Part shown: one piece after another, positions 46,789-57,431 of the stretch
Layout: each line of letters begins with the position of its first letter
Numbering within the stretch: the first letter of the stretch is position 1
The notes under the pieces: generated by a model
What the model was told of the DNA's origin: nothing
The model's database searches: none
Seen by the model: only the letters and a program-made list of their open reading frames with translations
Origin: Guyanagaster necrorhizus
Taxonomy: Eukaryota > Basidiomycota > Agaricomycetes > Agaricales > Physalacriaceae
Assembly: GCF_019112545.1 (NCBI RefSeq)
Contig: NW_025064882.1
Coordinates: 758,928 to 822,927, forward strand
DNA: 64,000 bases
Direction of reading: 5' to 3'
Translations under genes and position numbers: made by a program

Positions 46789-46893
46789 TGTTATGATTTT
46801 CCTTTTTTTTTCCTTCCTTTTGCAGAATTAACCTCTATTTATGCTAAGTCAGAGTGCCTAGACTAGTGCTTAGGACCATGGGATTGGCTTATG
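46789..46893 (+). repeat. Gypsy-1 LTR fragment
   Basis: TGTTATGATTTTCC start and about 100 bp of LTR, then an abrupt switch into Gypsy-2 pol sequence. Confidence 0.72.
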
Positions 46894-47993
46894 GCACTAG
46901 CCTGTAAGATAGAGTCTTTGAGATCAGCTGTATAGAGTGATGCAGAAAGTTGTTCTTGGGTGAACATGGGTCAGAAATTGTAAGAGTTGACTTAGGTGTA
47001 TTGGCTATCTCTCTCTTTAGAGTGGATGTTCCATCATCTAGTGAGTGCATTCAGTTTCCCTCCAAGTTTTTCAGAGTGGAACCAGATTACCAGATTGAAC
47101 TGAGATAGATATTCAGACCAGCAGACCTGTCAGTGGGTTAGAATCTTAGTGGTGGTGAAGTATTTAAGATTTTTGTGGTCTGTTATGATATTGATAGAGT
47201 CTGCAGAGCCTTCAAAATAGTGCCACCAATGTTTAAAAGCTTCAAAAATGGCTAGAAGCTCTTTGTCATAGGTGTCATAGTTGAGTTCAGCATTGTGGAG
47301 GCTCTGAAAGCAGAAAGTGATGGGGTGAATTTCACCATCTTTAAGATAGATGGAGAGGATAGCTGCAATTGCATAATCAGAGGTGTCAGTTTTCACCACT
47401 ATCTTTTGATCAGAGACCCAGTGGATAAGGATAGAAATGTATGTAAAGATCTGTTTCAACTTATTGAAAGCAGCTAAGTATTTATCATCAAATTTCTATG
47501 GAGTTCTCTTATAGGTGAGTCATATAAGAGGAAGAACAATATTGCTATATTTGTGTATAAAGTGATAGTAGAAGTTGGCAAAGCCAAAAAAAGATTGGAT
47601 GTCCTTGACTTTTTGTAGCACTGGCCAGTCAACAATGACCTTAACTTTTTCTTCAGACATGCAAAGTCCTTCAGGTGATAGAATGTAGCCTAGGTATTCT
47701 ATAGAATCTTGGTTGAATTTGCATTTGAAACCTTTGCAGTAGAGTCTATTAGCTCTAAGCCTGCATAGAACCTCACAAACATATTTCTGATGATCTTCTG
47801 AGTTGTCAAAATATATGAGGATATCATCAAGGTAGACTACTACTGATATATTGAGCATATCAGAGAATATATCATTTACAAATCATTAAAATACTGCTGG
47901 AGCATTTATGAAGCCAAAAGGTATGATGTGCCATTTGAAGGAACTATAATGGGTTCAAAAGGCTGTTTTCCATTTATCCTCTTTGTTATGATT
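46894..47993 (-). pseudogene. Gypsy-2 RT/RNase H fragment
   Basis: A second copy of B-type pol. RNase H has NYDTYDKELLAIFEAFKHWW and TDHKNLKYFTTT (47130-47459). RT has ISVVVYLDDILIYFDN with an intact YLDD box, and CKFNQDSIEYLGYILSPEGL (47520-47858). Element D entered it at 47993. About 26 bases of the same sequence resume at 56466-56491. Confidence 0.86.
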
Positions 47994-48496
47994 TTTCCTA
48001 TTTTCTTTTCTTTTTCCTTAATTTATTCAGAATTGATCTCTATTTCTGCTTAGTCAGAGTGCCTAGACCTGGTGCTTAGAATCATGGAAATGCTTAGTCA
48101 TCAGCACTGCCCCAATTCTGGTTGCTGCTATGAAGTCATGCAACAGCACAAAAACAGAAAAGCCTCTCTTATCTTTGCATAGCAGTAATAGCAGAACAAT
48201 AACTTTTGTAGGTATCTTAGCAATACTAGACAAAATGCTGTACAGTGCAGCAAGGACAATTAGGTAGTTATATTCTTAGAAAGATAAGGATTTAGTATTT
48301 AAGTAGCATAGCTCTTGCTGTAATACTCCAGCTTCAAGCTAAAGTTTATTCTCCACTATCTTATCTCAAGTGACTTGTAACCATCTTGACTACACAATGC
48401 TGATCACACATCAGTGGACTCTGATAATATAACCCAAAGTGTGAGGTTCTATCAGTTTATCATGTGTTATTAGTTACATAAAATTTAGGCTCAACA
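47994..48496 (+). repeat. D 5' LTR
   Basis: TGTTATGATTTTTCC...GGCTCAACA. TATTTAAG at 48296-48303, 26 nt, then AGCTTCAAGCTAA at 48330-48342. The leader has TTAGCTCAAAGCT at 48498-48510. Confidence 0.9.
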
Positions 48497-48552
48497 ATTA
48501 GCTCAAAGCTTCTAGCTTTTCTTTCTCAAGCCCAATTGTGCTGAGAAACTGA

Positions 48553-51500
48553 ATGCCTCCTGCACTTAATCTATCTGACCCAAACTTCACTCACAAGTTC
48601 TTTGAACTCTTAGCTTCTATTATCAGAACATTGATTGGTTTATTGGTGATTATACAGCTGTGCCATGGATGCCAATTAATAACCATCTGGGCTATCTGTC
48701 ATTACCAAGAGTTTCAATGCATTTGCACCATTCTATGAAATGTCACATCAGACCTCCCCCTCTATGATATCTCTGCCTCTGCCCAACAGTCCTTCTGACC
48801 TGCAGAAGGATCCAGCCCTGAAAACATCTCTGGGAGCTCAACTGAAGAATGTTTTAGGGAAGAAGAGGAGCAGCATCAGCAGCATGAATACCCTCTATGA
48901 CCCCCATCTGCAGTCATCTGAGACTCTGAAAACCCTTAGGCTACAGGATTTCAATGACCCAGACCTGACACTCCCATCCTGCCCTCCAAGTATAACATCC
49001 CAGCAACAAAAACAACAATCTCTGTCCCTAGCACTGGCATTGGGTGCCATGCTAGAGACTCCCTTGATGCCCCATGGATGGCTCAAGGGATCAGAAATTT
49101 CAGGAGCCATGAGTTCTGAAGAACCATATTAGTACACAGCAGAAGCATTGATCACAGAACAAGGGCTGATAATGACCCCTACTTCAACAATGACAGTGAT
49201 GAGCATCACTGATGGTGAGCCACTGCTGTCAAGGCCAATTGGCTGGAGCACCATGCAGTTAGTGGTAATACTAGCTGAACAGAGGGTATATGAATAGTCT
49301 CAGAAAGAACACAACAAGCTGACAATGCTGCTCTGGTCCTCTCCTGAGAGGACCAAGTTTAACATCCCAGTAATGTTTCTGAGTACCTTGAGGAGCAGGT
49401 ATGGGTCAACAATGAAATCACAAGAGAGAACACCCTCTTTGGGTGCTATCTTCATGCCCAAGAGAGGGAATGTCAAAGAGGATCAGAAGAGAGAGGAACC
49501 AGTATGCTCATTGGAACTACTACCAACAGCATACCTGACTCTCTATTTCAGGAACCTGCCACTCTTGCCAGCAAGCCTGACTCCTGGACAGAGCCAATCA
49601 AGGAAGTCATCCACACAGATGATATTCACTGGCCGACCCTCCACCATGATAACCATCTGTTATCTTATGAGACTGATACCATTGCAGAGACTGATGATAT
49701 TCTCATCAGGGGAGATGGAATATTAGCAGACCATAGGACAGTCAGAGGAAACAATGAAGGCATCAATCCCACAGACAACATTAGAAGGTTTCTTGACAGA
49801 GATTTCACTGCTCTTTTCCTCAATCCCTGATTTTACCAAAACTTCCATTGGTATCGCAGAGCAATGGCAGCAGCAACAGAGGAAGGAGATAAAGAGGAGC
49901 AGCAGGGGCAGCCCAAGTGGCAGTCTTCTCCTTGACCCAGACCCAATGATGTCAGACCCAGCATGCAGCCCCAGCATGGCTGTCCTGGAGATCTACAACC
50001 TGTGTGACAGTTCCCTCCTTGAGGGGGATGCAGATAGCAAGATCACCAGTGGGGATGCAAATGATAAGGGGGAGGAGGATCATGATGAGGAAGTCAAGGA
50101 TCCTCCAGCTGACTGGGTCAGTTCATGGAATATACAGACATATGAAGAGAAGCAGAGAGAATTAGCACAAGAGGCATGGAAGAAGGATTTTATAGAGTTG
50201 TACTGGGATGGTACAACTATGCTATAGACAGATGACATCTGATTGGTGTCACTTATAGGTCAAAGGTATACCATTGCCAACTATGTTGAGTAGGTGGAAA
50301 TTTTACAGTACATGGCCACTGAGCAGGCTATTTTTATTTACAATAAATGATATTTAGGACATCAGATGCAGACATTGCCACCATACAGGCCTAGGTATGG
50401 CACAACACCAAAACCATGAACACTGAGTGTGGTGCCATCCAAGCTGGCCAATATGGCATCAACAATCTGAACAATGTTATCATGGTACTCATTTGCCACC
50501 TTGGCTGTCCACAGCATAGCATCCTGGCTTTCCTGAAGCTGACCCCAACTGAGCAGCCATTACCTGAACCTATAGAGGCTGCCAGTTTAGCAACCATTTG
50601 TCAGACAACCTCTGCCAGATGAAGCTGAAGGCAGCAGGAAGGTCTCAGAAGCTCTGGCCCCATCTGATCCCACAGAAGACAACCCTATGGCAATTGTGCA
50701 GGGCTGGACAATCAAAAATGGATGGATCATACAAAAAGAAGTACCACTGCTGGGAAGTCCTGTCATGGACGATAGCTCCCTCCATTCTTTTCCAGGACCT
50801 CTGAGTGACTGATCAGGACTGCCTCTTGGCAGATTACCAAATCCAATACCTGCCCTTGATGCAGAGGCTCAGATTCTCCAGATCAAACCAGTCTTTGTAT
50901 CCAAGCCCCACCTCTTCCAAAGAGCATCTGATGATATCAATTGTTTTCTAATCAACTGCAACCAATATTTTCAGATATTCACCTTGTACTTCCTTGCTGA
51001 CATATACAAGATGACCTTTGCCACCACTCACATGGCAGACAAAGCCAAAATATGGTGGATCCTGATATCCCCCATGTTCTGGTCTACTATATGATTCCAT
51101 CACCAATATCCCTCATGGCTGGTGTTTAAACAAATAATCATTGACAAGTTCATGGACCCAGCTGTTCAAGAAGTCCATAAACAGAAGATGAAGGATTTCA
51201 AGATGAGAGATAAACTAGCCACTCATTACTTCGATGAGCTAGAACAACTTAGCAAGCTCACTGGAGTTTGAGATGATATATCTAATACTGGAAGAATGGT
51301 CGAATATATAAAGATGGGAGCATCAGTCTTTTATCTCAAGATCATCTCAGATATCAGACATGATGTGCTGGTTGGATATGATGAATGGAAGGTATGAATT
51401 ATCACCATGTACAGGGAATGTCAATGACAGAAGGCAGAATTGGCCACCCTATTATAGAGAGGCCATAAGAATCAGAGACAGAGCTCAAACCCCTCCACTC

Positions 51501-51806
51501 TCAGTATGACCATACCCACCAAGCCCAGTGGCTTGGCCCCAACTTCCTCATTTGGTGAGAAGCAAACCAGTATGAGCATGACATACACCAGAACAGGTCA
51601 GCCAATGGATGTGGATCATCTCAAGAAGGGGGAGAAGTGTTTCAACTGTGACCAAAAGAGCCACATGATATGGAACTGTCCTTAGAAAAAGAACAAATGC
51701 ATGTGGAAAGACATTAGAGTGCAGATCACTGAGTTGATGAAGGAAGATGCAGACCTTAGGCATGACAATAAGCCCAAGGAGGTAAAAGACCAGGCTGAGC
51801 AGTGAG
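48553..51806 (+). pseudogene. D gag, decayed
   Basis: ATG 48553 opens MPPALNLSDPNFTHKFFELL, then a membrane helix ASIIRTLIGLLVIIQLCHGC. The first stop is TGA at 48736. The same frame is open again with TETDDI-like acidic sequence at 49504-49830; a +1 frame is open at 48740-49132 and 49754-50227. Capsid-like sequence (FMDPAVQEVHKQKMKDFKMR) is near 51150. The zinc knuckle CFNCDQKSHMIWNC is near 51640, and gag ends with EQ-stop at 51804-51806. Confidence 0.75.
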
Positions 51807-54800
51807 CAATTCTACTGACTTGGCCAAGTTTTCATCGAGTGATCAGTCACAATTATCTGCTGGACAAACTGACTTTATTTCTGTAGTTGTACCTCCAATG
51901 TCTAAATTATGCATGCATTTGAATATACCTGACCTTATCACTTAGACACCAGAATCGCCCAAGAAACCAACTTCAACAACTCAAATGCTGATGAAGGGCT
52001 GAAGAGAGGCAGAGAGCCTCAAAGATGCATTATCATCAATCGTTCACTAAGCTAAACATCTAAAACAGACTCAATTGCCTATGGGCTGAATAGGGGTAGA
52101 GAACTCCATTGGCTGACTAAAGCCATTTGAAACTGAATAGACTTGGCGAGCCATTAAAGATGCAAGGGACAAAGAAGCAGCAAAGGCTATACTCAAGAAT
52201 TGGATACACAAGACCTGAGCCAAAGAAGTGATTGATGAGATAATCATCAGAATATGAGAAGCAGAGTGGTATTGGGCCTTAAAATGGCTTGATGAATTAT
52301 ATGGACTACAGAAGTTTATCTGATGGACTAAGACTTTGGGTCAGGACTTATTGGCTAAAGCCTGAATCAAGACTCTTACATCTTGAAGCACTCATATGAT
52401 CACCACACTAATTGACAGTGGGTGCATAGAGAGTTCAATCAACCATGCCTTCATCACCAAGCACAAACTCCCAACTCGAGTCACAGCAGCCCCAATTCTG
52501 GTCTACAATGCAGATGGAACAAAGAATCAAGCTGGTTTGATTACCAAATATGTGGAGCTGAGGCTCACTATCAGCAATCATTCTGAATAGATCGACCTGG
52601 CAGTAACTGACTTAGGGACCAAGGAGATGTTTCTTGATCATGATTGGCTGATTCAACATAATCTGCTAATCAACTGGAAGACTGACCACATCATTTTTGC
52701 TAGATGCCGATGCCAGAAAATTCTATTCAAGCTACCAGATGAAGACCCCAAGAACTGGTGGGATGAAGAAATGAAAGACAGTGAGACAATTCTTGCTGTC
52801 AACCTACAAAGAGCTATTAGCATTCGAGCTATTCACTATGCTAATGACCTGACAGCAAAAGCCAATACTGACAAGGGGAAAAAGACATTTGAAGAGATGG
52901 TACCTGAATGAGCATGGGACTATTGAAACTTATTCAAGAAAGAAAGTTTTAATGAATTACTCAATCTGAAACCCTGGGATCATGCTATAGAATTGATTCT
53001 CAATGCAAATGCCAACTTGAATTGCAAGTGCTATCCACTTGGCAATAATAAACAACAAGAACTGGACAAGTTCCTCAATGAGAACTTGTCTAGTGGATGG
53101 ATCTGACCATTAAAGTCACCAATGGCCTTGCCCTTCTTCTTTGTCAAAAAGAAGGATGGAAAACTCCAACCAGTATAGGACTATCAGAAGCTCAATGAAA
53201 TGACAATCAAAAATTGTTATCCACTTCCTTTAATTTCAGAGTTAATGGACAAACTCTGAGGCACTAAATACTACACCAAACTGGACATTTGATGGGGGTA
53301 TAATAATGTGTGCATCAAAGAAAGTGATGAATGGAAGGCTGCTTTTTGAACAAACTGATGGTAATATTCTTTAGACTCATGAATTCACCTGCAACATTCC
53401 AGTGGATGATGAATGATATCTTTAGGAACCTCATTGCCACTGGAAAAGTCATGATCTAATTGGATGACATTCTCATTATGTCCAAAACCAAAGAGAAACA
53501 CCAACAGCTAGTATGTCAGGTACTAGCCTTAATGAGGAAGCACTGACTCTTCCTCAAGGCTGAGAAATGTGAATTTGAGATATTGGAAACTGAATACCTC
53601 AGGGTCATTATCAGTGAAAGAAGCATCAGGATGGACCCTGTCAAGATGGCAGGAGTAACTGAGTGGCCAGAGCTGATGAAGAAGAAGGAACTGCAATCAT
53701 TTCTTAGATTCACCAACTTCTATCAATAGTTCATTCAGGACTACAGCAAAATAGTTCGACTTATGATACAATTGACTGAGAATTCCCCATGGACCTAGAG
53801 AATTTCCCAAAGGGCAGCATTTGATGACTTCAAATGCTGATTGGCTGAAGACATCATTCTAGCTATATCAAGCCAGGATGGAAAATTCAGAGTGGAAGCA
53901 GACTCCAGTGAAGGCATCATTGGAGCTGTACTCTCACAAGAACAGGATGGCAAATGACAACCTGTTGCCTTTATGTCAAAGGTGCTCACCATTACTGAGT
54001 GCAACTACAAAATTTACAATAAAGAACTCCTTGCCATAATGCTTGCCCTTGCCAAATGGTGGCATTATCTCATTGGAGTGGTCCAAACCTTCAAAATCTG
54101 GACAGATCATCAGAACCTCTGATATTTCTAGCAACCACAGAAACTTTATTGCTGACAAGCCTGGTGGGTCACAGAATTATCACAATATGAATATATGCTA
54201 CACCATAAGGCTGGTGCAGCAAACAAGAAGGCTGACTTCCTCAGCCAGAGAGCTGACCATGACCAAGAAGAAGATGACAATAAAGAAATCATGCTCCTAT
54301 GACCAGAACACTTCCATGCTATGATTATGCCCATGGAAGAAGAGATGCATAAATACATTAAGAGTGCCACCAGAGATCTCCATAAGTGGGATCAAAGAAT
54401 TGCTCCATCACTCAACCATGAGTGGAGACTAAAGAAAGAAGGGGGTTTGATCCATTATAATGGGCAAATCTACATTCTAAGGGATCAGAGGCTCTGTAGT
54501 GACATCATCTCCACATACCATGACCATGTGACCATCAGACATCCCAGAATCACTAAAATAAAAGAATTAGTCTTGAAGAAATATTGGTGGCCTAAAATAG
54601 ACTATGATATCATCTGATATGATAACTGGACTTCCTGAAAGTGATAGCTATGATGTGATTATTGTTATAGTCAATCACTTCTTAAAGGTGATCATTCTGA
54701 TCATCTGTTTGACAGAATTAACATCAGAAGGATGGGCAAAAATCCTATGAGATGAGGTTTATGCAAAGTATGGTATGCCTCAAGTAGTGATTTCAGATAG

Positions 54801-55720
54801 AGGACCACAATTTGTCTCCAAATTTCTGGACAATTTGTACCAACTCCTCAACATCAAGTGAAATGCCTCAATGGCATATCACTCTCAGACAGACAGCCAA
54901 ACAGAGCAGATTAACCAAGAAATTGAAAAGTATCTCCAACTTTTCATCAACTACCAACAAGATGATTAGACTGAATGGCTAGCATTAGCCACCTTTTAAC
55001 ATAACAACAGAGTTCACTCAGCAACTGGCAAGACCCTATTTTTTATCAACTATAGATGAAACCCACCAGTTGCAAAAAGTGAACAGGTACACACAATGAT
55101 GCCAGCATCAACAGATTTTGCAACAACAATAGCAAAAATCCATAAAGAAATAAAGATGGCCCTTGAAAAGGCTGCCTTAATTATGAAGAAATAATATAAC
55201 AAGCACCGATGACTAGCCTATAATTATTCAGTCAATGACATGGTTTGGCTGGATACAATGAACCTACACCTGCCTCATCCAAAACAGAAACTGACAGATA
55301 AATAAATAGGACCATTCAAAGTCATTGCTAAGATTGGCAACTCTGCTTACAAGTTGTAATTACTAACAACATGGAAGATTCATAATGTTTTCAATGAAAC
55401 ATTATTGACACCATATATTACACCAGCCTTTCTAAACTAAGAATGACCATCACTTTCACCATCAAAACTCATTAACAATAAAGAATGTTATGAAATCAAT
55501 AAAGTGCTAAACTATAAACTATATAAGGTTAGAGCATGTGGAGGAGGAATGATGACAATAGTCAACTATCTAGTCAGCTGGAAAGACTATGGACCTGAAT
55601 CAAACTAATGAGTCAATGAGAAATACATGAACATGAAGGAGGCAATCCATGACTATGAACAATGAATCAACAGGATGGACATAGAGAGAGTCATGTTCAA
55701 CATCATCCCTGAACAAATAC
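51807..55720 (+). pseudogene. D pol: protease, RT, RNase H, integrase, chromodomain-like end (decayed)
   Basis: Protease LIDSGCIESSINHAFITKHK (52396 on) keeps the Asp. RT is at 53100-53560, with the YLDD box read as stop-LDD. RNase H lies at 53870-54120. Integrase has HDHVTIRHPRITKIKELVLK and DRGPQFVSKFLDNLYQLLN up to about 54970. A chromodomain-like YLVSWKDYGPESN lies near 55570-55610. Most stops are TGA at positions where E or the family has Arg. Confidence 0.86.
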
Positions 55721-55952
55721 ATCCATCTGCTATCAACAGAGGATATACAGCAAAGAGCAATATCCAATGAAAGTCACAATATAATGACAACAGCAAGAAG
55801 GAGCTTCCATCAATACCTATAAGGATAGCAGGATGCTCTGATAGATCTCTGCTCAACCAAATTATGAGTCCAGCAGATAGGCCATCTGTGAGTGGCCAGG
55901 AGGACTTATCCCTAAATTAGCCATCAGGATAATGATCTTAAGAAGGAGGTAA

Positions 55953-56465
55953 TGTTATGATTTTTCCTATTTTCTTTTCTTTTTCCTTGATTTATTCAGA
56001 ATTGACCCCTATTTCTGCTTAGTTAGGGTGCTTAAATCTGGCACTTAGAATTGTGGAAATGCTTAGTCATCAGCACTGCCCCAATTCTGGTTGCTGCTAT
56101 GAAGTCATGCAACAGCACGAAAACAAAGAAGCCTCTCTTATCTTTGCATAGCAGTAACAGCAGAACAATAACTTTTGTAGGTATCTTAGCAATACTGGAC
56201 AAAATGCTGTACAGTGCAGCAAGGACAATTAGGTAGTTATATTCTTAGAAAGATAAGGATTTAGTATTTAAGTAGCATAGCTCTTGCTGTAATACTCCAG
56301 CTTCAAGCTAAAGTTTATTCTCCACTATCTTATTTCAAGTGACTTGTAACCATCTTGACTATACAATGCTGATCACACATCAGTGGACTCTGATAATATA
56401 ACCTGAAGTGTGAGATTCTATCAGTTTATCATGTGTTATTGGTCACATGGAATTTGGGCTCAACA
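55953..56465 (+). repeat. D 3' LTR
   Basis: Partner of 47994-48496; preceded by the polypurine tract. Confidence 0.9.
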
Positions 56466-56491
56466 CTCTTTAGCTATACAAACAAGATAGT

Positions 56492-56832
56492 TGTTATGCT
56501 CAAGCCACACATGATCAACTAACACATGATAAGCTGATGTGGCTTCACATTCAAGCCTTCTGTCAGAGTTCACTTTAATGTGTTATTTGTTGATTCCCTG
56601 TGCTTCAAGGCATTGTGTGATTTAGCATAAGAGTAGAATGAGGGTATATAAACTTTAGCTCGAGGCTGGAGTTTTTCCAGCAAGAGCAAACTCCTTAAAT
56701 ACTATACAGGCTCTGCTAATAATACTGTGTCCTTATTATATGTTTCTCTGTCCTCTGTGCTCTTGGTCCTTGAGCATCATTACCATTCATAAAAGGCTGA
56801 TTATGCTGTTTCTAGATATCATTGCATCATAG
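56492..56832 (-). repeat. Gypsy-1 LTR, cut by element E
   Basis: Starts TGTTATGCTCAAGCCACAC and contains TTTAGCTCGAGGCTGGAG, the reverse form of the start-site segment, with its CpG still intact. It ends where the E LTR begins at 56833. Confidence 0.75.
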
Positions 56833-57375
56833 TGTTACGATTTTTCTTTATTTTTCCCATTTTCTTTTCTTTTCTTCTCCTTTTTCTCGGAGGTGACCCC
56901 TATCTTTGCTTAGTCAGGGTGCTTAGGCCAGTGCTTAGGACCATGGGAACGCTTAGCTCAGCAACCCAGTCAGTCCTCGTCTTATCGCATTGCTGTGTGC
57001 TGTGAAAGGAGAGACAATACTCTTTTTATCCTCCAACTGCGGTGCAGCAGTAACAGCACACAGCAGAACAATGGGCTTTTGTGGAGAGACTGGCAACAGC
57101 AGGGGAAACAGCACAACAGCAAGACAACAGCTTTTGTGAATGGATATTTATAGTATGATAGCAAAACAGTATTTAAGTAGCTTAGTTCTCACTGTAATAC
57201 CCCAGTCTCGAACTAAAGTTTTACTTCACCATCTTATCTCGAGCTCCTGCTACTTGCAACACCTTGACCTCACAACACTCTCATCACATCAGTGAACTCA
57301 GTTGGACATACCTGAAGTGCGAGGTACCGAACTGTTTATCACATGTTGATTGTCACATGGAATTTGGGCTTAACA
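56833..57375 (+). repeat. E 5' LTR (543 bp)
   Basis: Starts TGTTACGATTTTTC and ends GGGCTTAACA. The partner 3' LTR lies beyond base 64000. Confidence 0.9.
57170..57216 (+). promoter_or_regulatory. E LTR core promoter and predicted transcript 5' end
   Basis: TATTTAAG (57170-57177), 26 nt, then AGTCTCGAACTAA (57204-57216), the exact complement of the leader site at 57377-57389. Confidence 0.65.
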
Positions 57376-57376
57376 A

Positions 57377-57389
57377 TTAGTTCGAGACT
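57377..57389 (+). promoter_or_regulatory. E self-primer binding site
   Basis: TTAGTTCGAGACT starts two bases after the LTR end and is perfectly complementary (13 bp) to 57204-57216. It lacks the TGG that normally begins a tRNA primer site. Confidence 0.7.
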
Positions 57390-57431
57390 TCTCGCTTCCC
57401 TTTCTCAGGCCCAACTGTGCTGAGAAACTGA

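Larger units (their letters stand above)
47994..56465 (+). mobile_element. Gypsy-1 copy D, complete layout with duplication CTCTT
   Basis: 8.47 kb with LTRs 47994-48496 and 55953-56465, a perfect CTCTT target duplication (47989-47993, 56466-56470), and a polypurine tract TTAAGAAGGAGGTAA abutting the 3' LTR. It encodes gag and pol with many stops. Confidence 0.93.
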
